From assembly GCA_025057335.1 (NCBI GenBank), contig JANWXG010000040.1, positions 1-14,541 on the forward strand: a stretch of DNA of 14,541 nucleotides. Reading direction: 5' to 3'. Source of the DNA: a bacterium. Its GTDB lineage: Bacteria; Armatimonadota; HRBIN16. A program made the position numbers and the translations under genes. How positions within the stretch are numbered: position 1 is the stretch's first letter; every line of letters starts with the position of its first letter. Positions 6,869 through 14,195 of the stretch are shown here, piece by piece. The notes under the pieces were generated by a model. It saw only the letters and a program-made list of their open reading frames with translations. It searched no databases and was not told the origin of the DNA.

Positions 6869-8530
6869 ATGCTGCTAGAGCTGGCTGTAGAGCAGATAGC
6901 CATCATTGACCGTCTGAACCTGCGCTTCGAGCCCGGCTTGAACGTGCTCACGGGCGAGACGGGCGCAGGCAAATCCATTTTAGTGGATGCGCTCAGCCTC
7001 GCGCTAGGTGAGCGGGCGGAGGGGGAGATGCTGCGCGCGGGCGCGGAGCATGCGCAGGTGACGGCGGTGTTCGACGTGTCGCGCTATCCGCTCTTGCAGG
7101 CGCGCCTGCAAGAGCTAGGCGTGACGCCCGAAGAGGGTTTGCTCTACCTCACGCGCGAGCTGCTCGTGGGCGGGCGGTCGCAAGCGCGAATCAACGGACG
7201 CCCCGTGCCCGTTGCCACACTGAAGGCGGTGGGCGACCTGCTGGTCGACCTGCACGGGCAGCACCAGCATCAGCTGCTCTTCCAGACAAGCGAGCAACTG
7301 CGCCTGCTGGACGAGTGGTGTGGCGAGGGGGTGCTGTCGCTGAAGGCGGAGCTAGGCGAGCGCGTGCGAGAGATGCGCGCCCTACAGCGGGAGCTGAGCA
7401 GTCTGCAAGCGGACGCCCGCGAGCGGGCGCACCTATTAGACCTCTACACGTTCCAGAAAGGGGAAATCGAACGCGCCCACCTGACCCCTGGAGAGGAGGA
7501 GGAGCTGCTGGCGGAGGAGCGGCGGCTCGCGCACGCCGAGAAGCTGTTCGCTACCGCTGAGACCGCTTACGAATTGCTCACGGGGGGCGAGCCCGCTGCG
7601 GTAGACCTGCTCGCACAGGCTGCGCGCACTATCGAGGAGGTGCTGCCCATCGACGCCAGTCTACAGCCGCTCGTGGAGAACCTGCAGAACGCCCTGTATG
7701 CCGTGCAGGATGTGGCGACAGAGCTGCGCGCCTATCGGGACCGCGTGGAATTCAGCCCGGAACGGCTGAACGAGGTGCAGGAGCGACTACACCTCATCCG
7801 CACACTCAAGCGCAAGTATGGCGACACGATAGAGGCAGTGCTGGCGTATCTGCGTGAGATCACCGAGAAGCTGGAGCGTTTACAGGGAGGCGAAGAGCGT
7901 GCGGAGGAGCTGGAGAGGGCGCTCAGTCGGGTCGAGCAACAGGCTCAGCAGCTGGCAGCGGAGCTCAGCCAGCGACGTCGTGAGGGTGCACGTCGTTTCG
8001 AGCAGGCGGTCGCAGAGGAGCTGAGCCAGTTGGCGATGCCGCGCGTGCGCTTCGAGGTGAAGCTCAGCCCTAAACCGCTGGAGGCAGATGGCGCCGACGC
8101 AGTGGAGTTCCTTCTTGCGCCGAACCCTGGCGAGCCGCCCCGTCCGCTATCCAAAATCGCCTCGGGTGGAGAGCTGTCGCGCGTGATGCTGGCGATGAAG
8201 AGCGTGCTGTCAGGGCTAGAGGATGTGCCCACACTCGTGTTTGACGAAATCGATATCGGCATCGGCGGTCGCACAGCGGGTGTCGTCGGCGAGAAGCTAC
8301 ACGCGCTTAGCCGTCAGAGGCAAATCCTGTGCATTACTCATCTGCCCCAGATTGCCAGCCGCGCGCGCCTGCACCTGCTGATTGAAAAGCGTGAGTCGGA
8401 TGGGCGCACCGTCACGACGGTTACCCCTGTTGAGGGCGATGCCCGCGTGCGCGAGATCGCGCGGATGCTAGGCGACACGGGTGACAGCGCCCTGCGCCAT
8501 GCCCGCGAGATGCTGGAGGCAGTGCGGTAG
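6869..8530 (+). CDS. recN: DNA repair protein RecN
   Basis: An SMC-like ATPase that acts early in double-strand break repair, tethering DNA ends and cooperating with RecA. It has 553 residues, full length for the family. The Walker A loop is GETGAGKS (29-36). RINGRPV and DLHGQHQHQLLF follow at about 108-142. A long helical, Glu/Arg/Leu-rich middle (about 150-395) forms the coiled-coil arms. The ABC signature ASGGELSRVMLAMKS starts at about 431, Walker B is LVFDEID with D459-E460, and the switch histidine is H491 in CITHLPQIA. The start is ATG 6869, two bases after the nadK stop, with GAGGGTG upstream. Its stop is two bases before tsaD, so it is clearly co-transcribed. No LexA-type box was looked for successfully; expression probably follows the operon promoter. 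Confidence 0.95.
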   Translation: MLLELAVEQIAIIDRLNLRFEPGLNVLTGETGAGKSILVDALSLALGERAEGEMLRAGAEHAQVTAVFDVSRYPLLQARLQELGVTPEEGLLYLTRELLVGGRSQARINGRPVPVATLKAVGDLLVDLHGQHQHQLLFQTSEQLRLLDEWCGEGVLSLKAELGERVREMRALQRELSSLQADARERAHLLDLYTFQKGEIERAHLTPGEEEELLAEERRLAHAEKLFATAETAYELLTGGEPAAVDLLAQAARTIEEVLPIDASLQPLVENLQNALYAVQDVATELRAYRDRVEFSPERLNEVQERLHLIRTLKRKYGDTIEAVLAYLREITEKLERLQGGEERAEELERALSRVEQQAQQLAAELSQRRREGARRFEQAVAEELSQLAMPRVRFEVKLSPKPLEADGADAVEFLLAPNPGEPPRPLSKIASGGELSRVMLAMKSVLSGLEDVPTLVFDEIDIGIGGRTAGVVGEKLHALSRQRQILCITHLPQIASRARLHLLIEKRESDGRTVTTVTPVEGDARVREIARMLGDTGDSALRHAREMLEAVR

Positions 8531-8532
8531 CG

Positions 8533-9531
8533 ATGTACGTTCTAGGCATTGAGACGAGTTGTGACGAGACCTCCGTCGCCGTCGTGCGCGACGGGGTGGA
8601 AATCCTTTCCAACCTGATTGCCTCGCAAGTAGACATCCACGCACTCACGGGCGGGGTGGTGCCAGAGGTAGCGGCGCGCAAGCATGTGGAACGATTGGGG
8701 GTGCTGCTGGAGGAGGCACTGCATCGGGCGAACCTACGGTATGCAGACATTGACCTGATTGCGGTCACCAACCGTCCTGGGCTGGTAGGGGCGCTCATGG
8801 TGGGTGTCTCCGCAGGCAAGGCTCTGGCATACGCGTTGGGCAAGCCGATTGTGGCAGTACATCACCTGGAAGGTCACATCGCTTCTAACTTCCTCGCCCA
8901 GCCCGACCTGCAGTTCCCGTTCGTGTGCCTGATTGTGTCGGGTGGACATACCGACCTGCACATCGTCGAGGGACACGGACGCCGCCGGCGCCTAGGCAGC
9001 ACGCGCGACGACGCGGCAGGCGAAGCCTTCGATAAGGGGGCGCGCCTGCTAGGGCTGGGCTACCCTGGAGGTCCCCATATCGACCGCGCGGCGAAGGGAG
9101 GCAATCCGCAGGCGATTGCCTTTCCGCGCGCATGGCTGGAGGAGGGCAGCTACGACTTCAGCTTCAGTGGGCTGAAGACCGCTCTGCTTCGCTATGTGCA
9201 ACAGACTGGTGACGCCCTGAACGTCGCCGACGCTGCCGCGAGCTTTCAGGAGGCGATCGTGGAGGTGCTGGTGGGCAAGGCTCTGCGCGCTGCGGAGGAG
9301 TACGGCATCCCCCGCATCGCTGTTTGCGGAGGCGTCGCCGCTAATTCGCGCCTCAAAGAGTTGCTGAGCGAGGAGGCAGGAAAACGTGGTTATCAACTGG
9401 TAGTTCCCCCGCTCGTGCTATGCACGGACAACGCTGCCATGATTGCCGCCGCTGGTTACTTTCAGTACACCACCTCCGGCGCCACCAGCATCGATTTTGA
9501 CACTATTGCGAGCGAGGCGCTGGCAGGTTAG
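8533..9531 (+). CDS. tsaD: tRNA N6-threonylcarbamoyladenosine transferase
   Basis: Transfers the threonylcarbamoyl group from TC-AMP to A37 of tRNAs reading ANN codons, with TsaB and TsaE; those partners are not in this window. It has 332 residues, normal length. Signatures are GIETSCDETSVAVV (5-18), the metal-binding HHLEGH (H111 and H115), IVSGGHTDL (134-142), DDAAGEAFDKGARLLGLGYPGGP (159-181), FSFSGLKTALLR (209-220), VCGGVAANSRLKE (264-276) and CTDNAAMIAAAGY with the metal ligand D299. The start is ATG 8533, two bases after the recN stop, with GGAGG at 8515-8519. It is last in the operon; the next gene converges from the other strand across a gap of 183 bases with only weak hairpins. Confidence 0.96.
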   Translation: MYVLGIETSCDETSVAVVRDGVEILSNLIASQVDIHALTGGVVPEVAARKHVERLGVLLEEALHRANLRYADIDLIAVTNRPGLVGALMVGVSAGKALAYALGKPIVAVHHLEGHIASNFLAQPDLQFPFVCLIVSGGHTDLHIVEGHGRRRRLGSTRDDAAGEAFDKGARLLGLGYPGGPHIDRAAKGGNPQAIAFPRAWLEEGSYDFSFSGLKTALLRYVQQTGDALNVADAAASFQEAIVEVLVGKALRAAEEYGIPRIAVCGGVAANSRLKELLSEEAGKRGYQLVVPPLVLCTDNAAMIAAAGYFQYTTSGATSIDFDTIASEALAG

Positions 9532-9714
9532 GGAGGGAATACAACACCTGCTCAACCCTTTCCTCCTGTCACGCTGGGCAATGAAGCACCTGACGAAGCA
9601 ACGGGCTCCGTGCGAGCCGCTGTGGCGTGCTACAGTGTGTCCAGCATGCCTCTCCTGCTGGTAGTGCAGGCTTCAGCGCGCTAGGGCGGTGGCGTAGCGC
9701 CTACAACGGGCAGG

Positions 9715-10698
9715 CTACTCTCCCTCCCCTTCGCCCCAGTCGAAAATCACGCCGAGCAGTTCCCCAGGGCGGTCACGCAGGGTTTCGTACAACGCTGGCG
9801 CTTGCTCAATGGGCAGGAAATGCGACACCACAGGCTCGATGCGGATTATCCCCTGTTGCACGAAGTAGAGCAACACCCGCAGGTCGTCGAGGCTGAAATG
9901 GCAGGACGCCTCCAGAGAACCCTCCGCGTGTTGCAACATCGCCCAGGGGAACTCCGTTCTCGAACGCACAGCGATAAGCCCCACCACTCCTCGATACGCC
10001 AGCAGACGCAGGTCGTGAACCTGTTGCAACAGGTCGGGTGCGCCCGCGCAGTCGATGATACAGTCATAGGGTGCCCCGTCCTGGAGCGGTTCCATCCCCT
10101 GCATGTCTACGTCGATAACCCGGTGGGCGCCACAGGTCTTTGCCACTTCTAGGCGTTTCAGCTGCAGGTCGGCCACCGTGACGTGCGCCCCGAACGCTCG
10201 CGCTGCCTGCGCCGCAAACTGCCCGATGACGCCCAAGCCGATGATAAGCACTCGGTGCGCGGGCTGCACCCGTAGGCGACGTACTGCTCGCATTGCCACG
10301 CCCGCGACGCCAAACAGGGCGCACAGTCGGTAATTCATCCCTTCAGGAAGCCGCAAGCACAGGTGAGAGCTGATGGAGTATGGGTCTGTGCACGCCACGT
10401 CCACCACGTTCCAGCCGCGATGCCCCACATACTGTCCGTAGAACACCCAGTCGCCCGGCTGAAACTCGGTCACCGCCGCGCCCACTGCCTCCACCTGTCC
10501 CACCTGCTGGTAGCCGTGTCGCGAGGGGTAGCGGGTGAAGCCATGTTCGCCCAGCAGGGCGTGTCGCTCTGTGCCGTTGGTGACTCCCGTATAGCGAGTA
10601 CGCAGGAGAATCTGTGTGGGTTGTAGGGGCGGCGGCTCCCCGATGTCCACTAGGCGCATCTGCCCGCGCTCAGGATACTCGGTGGCTATCCGACGCAT
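9715..10698 (-). CDS. Zinc-less medium-chain dehydrogenase/reductase
   Basis: A 327-residue member of the medium-chain dehydrogenase/reductase superfamily. Residues 1-125 form the GroES-like substrate domain; residues 145-265 form the Rossmann domain, with the nucleotide motif IGLGVIGQFAAQAARAFGA (153-171, glycines 154, 156 and 159) and a following VADL that favours NAD(H). The catalytic zinc ligands appear absent: the usual Gly-x-Cys-Gly-Thr is TGVTNGTERH (37-46, Thr40 at the Cys position), and the usual Gly-His-Glu is HGYQQVG (61-67). The reaction is therefore probably not a classical zinc alcohol dehydrogenation, and the substrate is unknown. The ATG at 10698 overlaps the cupin stop by one base (TAATG), with GGGGAG just before, so the two are translationally coupled. 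The longer open frame upstream overlaps the cupin gene and is rejected. Confidence 0.82.
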   Translation of the reverse strand: MRRIATEYPERGQMRLVDIGEPPPLQPTQILLRTRYTGVTNGTERHALLGEHGFTRYPSRHGYQQVGQVEAVGAAVTEFQPGDWVFYGQYVGHRGWNVVDVACTDPYSISSHLCLRLPEGMNYRLCALFGVAGVAMRAVRRLRVQPAHRVLIIGLGVIGQFAAQAARAFGAHVTVADLQLKRLEVAKTCGAHRVIDVDMQGMEPLQDGAPYDCIIDCAGAPDLLQQVHDLRLLAYRGVVGLIAVRSRTEFPWAMLQHAEGSLEASCHFSLDDLRVLLYFVQQGIIRIEPVVSHFLPIEQAPALYETLRDRPGELLGVIFDWGEGEGE

Positions 10699-11060
10699 TA
10701 CTTCTCCCCTTTCCGATAGCGGTCGGTGGGCACACGCTCTACCTTCAGTTTGGGGAGGTAGCCCTCCTTCTCCATGTAGTAGTGCCCGTAGGGCTGCGAG
10801 CCTTCCGGAATGGTGCCGGGGAAGGGGAAGATGGCGACGCCCTCCTCCAGTGCGACACAGCCGTGTTCTACCCCTGCCTCCACCATCCAGATGTCGCCCT
10901 TCTCTAAGATGAACTCGTGATACTGCCCGTCGTGGTCTATCATGTAGGCTTTTGCCCTGCCATCCATGATAACCCACGTTTCATCGTGGTCGTGGAAGTG
11001 CTTTTCCACTTCCTCGCCGGGCAGCCAGTAGTGCGGTTGAGGGTTCTTGTAGATTGCCAT
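10698..11060 (-). CDS. Small single-domain cupin
   Basis: A 120-residue protein with one cupin barrel. The first cupin motif is textbook: H21-F-H23, then E27, then G34 (HFHDHDETWVIMDG). The second is GDIWMVEAGVEHG, with G55 and metal-binding H66; the usual Pro is Glu61. H21, H23, E27 and H66 would hold one metal ion. Small cupins include sugar isomerases, epimerases, dioxygenases and sugar-binding proteins, so the reaction cannot be told from sequence. The start is ATG 11060 (MAIYKNPQPHYWL), with AAGGAGG and a 9-base spacing. It follows the nucleotidyltransferase by 35 bases and is joined to the dehydrogenase by a one-base stop/start overlap, which argues for a shared pathway or complex. The C-terminus (from about 95) is charged and outside the barrel. 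Confidence 0.8.
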   Translation of the reverse strand: MAIYKNPQPHYWLPGEEVEKHFHDHDETWVIMDGRAKAYMIDHDGQYHEFILEKGDIWMVEAGVEHGCVALEEGVAIFPFPGTIPEGSQPYGHYYMEKEGYLPKLKVERVPTDRYRKGEK

Positions 11061-11095
11061 CTGCTGACGCCTCCTTGAGATACTACGCGAAGAGG

Positions 11096-12481
11096 TTACC
11101 ATCCGTATCGTTCCGGCCCCCAATCCTTCTCAATCAGCTCCTGCTTGAGCAAGAGCAGTTTACGGCTGGGAACGTCCTCATACACCACGACGCCAGGACC
11201 TATACAGGTGTATGCGCCAATTTTGACACCCGGCTGCGTGATAACGTTGACGCCGGTACGGCTGAAATCACCAAAGTAGGTGGCGTCCGCACCATGCACA
11301 GGGAACTCACGTCTTCCCTTAATCCGATGGATAGTCTCGGCGTCGTCGAAGCGTAGGGTACCGCACACGGTCGCCGCGCCGATGTCGACCGACTGCCCGA
11401 CCACACCTGCGATCTCGCAATAGTGGTACAGGTAGGCGCCGTCGAACATCACGCCATCCAGCTCCGCGCCATGTCCAACGATACATCGGTGTCCGACCAC
11501 GCTGTAGGCACCAATCAGGCAGTAGTCGCTGATGCGCGTGTGGTTGCCTATCGCCACGGAGTGTCCTACTATCGCCCCGTTAACCACGCGCGTGTGCCTG
11601 CCGATAAAGACATTGCCCTCTATCACCACACGGTTGCCGATTTCACCCCCCTCGGCTATCACAGCGAATCCCTTTATCTCCGCCCCATCATGCACGCGCG
11701 CCGTGGGATGGATACGGTTTTCCGTGAGGTGTCGGCTCATCTCGTCTAGTGCGCGTCGGTTCGCTTCCAGAATGTGCCAGGGCTTATCCATGTCCACCAG
11801 ATAGTCCTCTACCTCTACCGCCAGTACGTCTGTACCGTCGTCCAGCAATGTCTGCACGCTCTGCGCTAGCTCCGCCTCTAGAGGGGGCATTCCGCCAACA
11901 GGCACTTGTGTCATCACGCCGGGATTGTCGTGAATGGCGGGGAGAGCAGCAGGCGAAAAGGCGTACATCCCACACAGGCGATGCGCACAATCGCGACTAT
12001 GTCCTTCCACGTACTCGAGGCGTCCGCTTCGCACCGAGGCACCTAGCCAGTCGATAGGGCGTTCGGGAGGGACAATCGGCTGTACTAAGGCGACCGCCGC
12101 CGCTTCGCTTCCGCGAGCAACCTCCAGAAAACGGTTCACCGTGCCCTGCGTGGTAACGATGTCGCCGTATGCAACCAGGAACGGCTGTGTGGTGTCCAGC
12201 AAGGTCAACGCTGCTAACACGCAGTGGGCAGTTCCCGGCGTCCCTTGTACTGCTGTGAAGGCGATTTCCAAGCCCTCCAGCCGGTGTAGAGCGGCGCGTA
12301 CGGAACCAGCGTGAACGCCCACCACCACAACCAGTCGGCGAATGCCCGCCTCGCACAACTGCTTTGCCAGTCGGCGCACGGCAGGCTCGTTCACAACTGG
12401 GGTCGTACACTTGTTGCGCACCTCGTTGTAGGGCCAAAAGCGGGTTCCGGCTCCTGCTGCCAAGATAATCGCTTGGGTCAC
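11096..12481 (-). CDS. Sugar-1-phosphate nucleotidyltransferase with left-handed beta-helix domain
   Basis: A 461-residue two-domain protein. The N-terminal domain (1 to about 245) is a nucleotidyltransferase that joins a sugar-1-phosphate to an NTP: AIILAAGAGTRFWP (4-17), the K24 region NKCTTPVVNEP, and VAYGDI with metal-binding D107. The C-terminal domain (about 257-435) has hexapeptide repeats of a left-handed beta-helix (IGNRVVIEGNVFIGRHTRVV, SVAIGNHTRI and so on), interrupted at about 376-405 by a non-repeat segment. It ends GVKIGAYTCIGPGVVV. The build resembles GlmU and archaeal bifunctional enzymes, but which sugar, which nucleotide, and whether the helix domain acetylates or only assembles the protein, cannot be told. 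The start is GTG 12481, 6 bases after GGAGG; a longer frame lacks that support. It follows the sugar-phosphate isomerase on the same strand. Confidence 0.85.
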   Translation of the reverse strand: MTQAIILAAGAGTRFWPYNEVRNKCTTPVVNEPAVRRLAKQLCEAGIRRLVVVVGVHAGSVRAALHRLEGLEIAFTAVQGTPGTAHCVLAALTLLDTTQPFLVAYGDIVTTQGTVNRFLEVARGSEAAAVALVQPIVPPERPIDWLGASVRSGRLEYVEGHSRDCAHRLCGMYAFSPAALPAIHDNPGVMTQVPVGGMPPLEAELAQSVQTLLDDGTDVLAVEVEDYLVDMDKPWHILEANRRALDEMSRHLTENRIHPTARVHDGAEIKGFAVIAEGGEIGNRVVIEGNVFIGRHTRVVNGAIVGHSVAIGNHTRISDYCLIGAYSVVGHRCIVGHGAELDGVMFDGAYLYHYCEIAGVVGQSVDIGAATVCGTLRFDDAETIHRIKGRREFPVHGADATYFGDFSRTGVNVITQPGVKIGAYTCIGPGVVVYEDVPSRKLLLLKQELIEKDWGPERYGW

Positions 12482-12656
12482 GACTATCCTCCTCCGCGCT
12501 GCGCACCTCTCGCCCATCTGGGCAAGAGTCTGTGTTCTATGCCCTACGGGACATCGCCTTCTCTCCAGTCGGATCGGCTCTCCCGAGGGGGATGCTACGT
12601 TGTCTTGCTCGTGGTCGATTTTGCGGTAAGCTTTTGCTGAGACCCGAAGGGCATTT

Positions 12657-12684
12657 CCCCTCTCCCGTGGCGCCGGGAGAGGGG
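12657..12684 (-). terminator. Perfect 11-bp stem-loop just after the isomerase gene
   Basis: CCCCTCTCCCG (12657-12667) and CGGGAGAGGGG (12674-12684) pair perfectly around a 6-base loop. It begins 6 bases past the isomerase stop, the expected place for a terminator or mRNA-end stabiliser. There is no T run on either side, so it is not a classical intrinsic terminator. It may instead be a dispersed palindrome that limits read-through into the nucleotidyltransferase gene. Confidence 0.45.
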
Positions 12685-12689
12685 CGCTG

Positions 12690-13835
12690 TTACTCAATCG
12701 CCCGAAGCTCTTTCTGTAGCACCTCAGTGTAGGTAGGGTCGTCTTCGTCGACCTTCTCCAACACTGCCTTCAGCAGGTTGATGTAGCTGATATCGGTGGG
12801 GTTCATACCGTACAGCAAGGCGAGGTAACAGCTGACCCAATCGCCGAAGTAGATGGCATACAGCATCCGCGCCAGCAGGGTCTGCCCCTCTGCGAAGAAC
12901 TCATGCACCTCCGCCGCACGAGCGAACAACCGTTTGGTGGTCTCCACCCGCGCTACGATTTTGGGGCGCTCCACGTGGTCGCGCAGTAGTACGACGGCTA
13001 GATTGGGCACTTGCTGCTTCGCTAGCACCCACCCGAGGATTTCGTTGTGGTTCATCTCCGGGTAGCCGTTGGAGAAGGCGTGAATCTTGGCATTCTCGTT
13101 CAGCTGTGTTTTCCAGCGGAAGGCGACGACAGTGGAGTACGCCTGGGAGCCGTAGATGATGGGCAGCTTTCCGTACAGCCTCGCTGCGAACTGCTTGGCG
13201 GGGTTGTGCACAAAGGGCACATCAGCGTGCCATGCTTCGCGCGCCCGTTCTAGCAGGGCGATGGCTTGCTCCAGCTCTGGGGTGGGGTCGCGCCGAATAA
13301 CACCTGCCTTATGCGCTACTAGCAACATCGGGATAAAGAGATAGCCCATCGCGCTGCGCGGGGGCTGCCCCTTGGGAATGAAGGCAACAGGCGCGCTGTA
13401 ATGCGCCGCCCGCTGTGCCAACTCGCCCCCACTAGTGATGCACGCCAACAGCGCGCCCCGGTCCTGCGCGTCCTCGAAGGCGCTCAGCGTCTCCTCTGTG
13501 TTGCCCGAGTAGCTGGCAGCGATGACGAAAGTATGGTCATTCACGAAGGCGGGCATCTGGTAGTCGCGATTGACCACGACGGGCATCTCGCCGCTATCCT
13601 CCACCAGCACGCGCAGCAGGTCGCCTCCTACAGCCGAGCCACCTAACCCCGTCACGACCACGTTGTGGATAGGCAGGCGGGGCGTAGGCGGGTTGAACTG
13701 TCTGGCAATCTCCAGTGCTCGCCGACACTGCTCGGGGAACTCATGCGTGAGGGGAATCATATTCTGGGCATCCAGCGCTGCTCGGCGTGCGACATCGTCG
13801 AGCACGCTAGCGTCTATCGCCATCTGTTCAGACAT
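12690..13835 (-). CDS. Bifunctional phosphoglucose/phosphomannose isomerase
   Basis: Interconverts glucose-6-P or mannose-6-P with fructose-6-P in the cytoplasm, feeding sugar-nucleotide synthesis or glycolysis. It has 381 residues and two SIS sugar-phosphate domains. The first holds VVVTGLGGSAVGGDLLR (59-75) and ASYSGNTEETLSAF (107-120), which bind the phosphate; QPPRSAMGY (157-165) follows. The second holds YGSQAY (228-233), LNENAKIHAF (245-254) and the active-site segment PEMNHNEILGW (259-269), matching the PExNHNE pattern of bifunctional PGI/PMI enzymes rather than classical Pgi. The start is ATG 13835 (MSEQMAIDAS); AGGAGG lies 11 bases upstream, inside the 16-codon longer frame, which I reject. 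Upstream is a repeat-filled gap; downstream, after a stem-loop and 208 bases, comes the nucleotidyltransferase. Single-substrate specificity is possible. Confidence 0.9.
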   Translation of the reverse strand: MSEQMAIDASVLDDVARRAALDAQNMIPLTHEFPEQCRRALEIARQFNPPTPRLPIHNVVVTGLGGSAVGGDLLRVLVEDSGEMPVVVNRDYQMPAFVNDHTFVIAASYSGNTEETLSAFEDAQDRGALLACITSGGELAQRAAHYSAPVAFIPKGQPPRSAMGYLFIPMLLVAHKAGVIRRDPTPELEQAIALLERAREAWHADVPFVHNPAKQFAARLYGKLPIIYGSQAYSTVVAFRWKTQLNENAKIHAFSNGYPEMNHNEILGWVLAKQQVPNLAVVLLRDHVERPKIVARVETTKRLFARAAEVHEFFAEGQTLLARMLYAIYFGDWVSCYLALLYGMNPTDISYINLLKAVLEKVDEDDPTYTEVLQKELRAIE

Positions 13836-13898
13836 TGTTCTGCTGTCCTCCTCAGGAGAAGGGTTTGTCTGCAACACGTACACGAGCCTGCGTAGGGG

Positions 13899-13916
13899 GA
13901 AGCACTGACGTGCTTC
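13899..13916. repeat. Short palindrome repeat GAAGCAC/GTGCTTC, copy 1
   Basis: GAAGCAC and GTGCTTC pair with a four-base loop (TGAC). It is preceded by GGG and followed by AC. A near-identical copy stands at 14156-14173. It lies 64 bases upstream of the isomerase start. Confidence 0.7.
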
Positions 13917-13941
13917 ACTCGATCCGCTGCTGTCTGTCTCA

Positions 13942-13957
13942 GCGCACTGCGGTGCGC
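13942..13957. repeat. Perfect 6-bp hairpin GCGCAC/GTGCGC
   Basis: GCGCAC (13942-13947) and GTGCGC (13952-13957) pair around TGCG. TTTCTCT follows on the plus strand, so it could weakly resemble a terminator, but no plus-strand gene precedes it. It is more likely another of the palindromes in this gap. Confidence 0.4.
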
Positions 13958-13973
13958 TTTCTCTGCCGTCGCA

Positions 13974-14017
13974 ACGGCTCGGCAGGAGCCTCGCCCTCCA
14001 ATCCTGGTGGCATTCTG
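13974..14017. repeat. 44-bp direct repeat (GGCTCGGCAGGAGCC family), copy 1
   Basis: It runs from ACGGCTCGG through GAGCCTCGCCCTCCAATCC to GGCATTCTG. It contains a small inverted repeat (GGCTC / GAGCC). A second copy is at 14089-14132, 115 bases on, with three base differences. The translation GGRGSCRA of its other strand is a typical false protein signature of such dispersed repeats. Confidence 0.7.
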
Positions 14018-14026
14018 CGCGCCTTG

Positions 14027-14090
14027 TGTCATTCTGAGCGCAGCGAAGAATCTCTGCCCCCTCGCCTTCGGCTCAGCATGGCAGGGGGAC
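14027..14090. repeat. Dispersed inverted repeat (TCATTCTGAGCGCAGCGAAG family), copy 2
   Basis: The left arm is GTCATTCTGAGCGCAGCGAA, starting at 14028. The right arm, CCTTCGGCTCAGCATGGC (14065-14082), is an imperfect inverted counterpart. The core is the same as in the element at 404-469. It sits between the two 44-bp direct repeats, so the repeats are interleaved. Confidence 0.65.
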
Positions 14091-14132
14091 GGCTCGGACA
14101 GAGCCTCGCCCTCCAATCCTGGTGGCATTCTG
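14089..14132. repeat. 44-bp direct repeat, copy 2
   Basis: Matches 13974-14017, with GGACAGAGCC in place of GGCAGGAGCC and the rest identical through GGCATTCTG. Confidence 0.7.
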
Positions 14133-14155
14133 AAGTCTACTCCGTTTGTCAAGGG

Positions 14156-14173
14156 GAAGCACTCACGTGCTTC
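14156..14173. repeat. Short palindrome repeat GAAGCAC/GTGCTTC, copy 2
   Basis: The same hairpin as 13899-13916, with loop TCAC. The flanking GGG and AC are also shared. The two copies bracket the 44-bp direct repeats and the dispersed inverted repeat. Confidence 0.7.
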
Positions 14174-14195
14174 ACGACGAGCAAAGGAGTTCTTC

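Noticed and set aside
9604..9661. Hairpins between the convergent tsaD and dehydrogenase genes (GGCTC/GAGCC and CCAGCA/TGCTGG)
   Set aside because: Stems are only 5-6 bp with no T run on either strand, so I do not call a terminator.
10699..10977. Upstream extension of the dehydrogenase frame
   Set aside because: It lies wholly within the cupin gene in another frame and is Arg/Gly-rich without any family feature; the coupled ATG at 10698 is well supported.
12482..12697. Upstream extension of the nucleotidyltransferase frame
   Set aside because: It reads through the stem-loop at 12657-12684 and past the strong ribosome binding site of the GTG at 12481.
14147..14152. Perfect minus-strand TTGACA upstream of the isomerase gene
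   Set aside because: The hexamer 17 bases on is AATGCC, a poor -10, so no promoter can be claimed.
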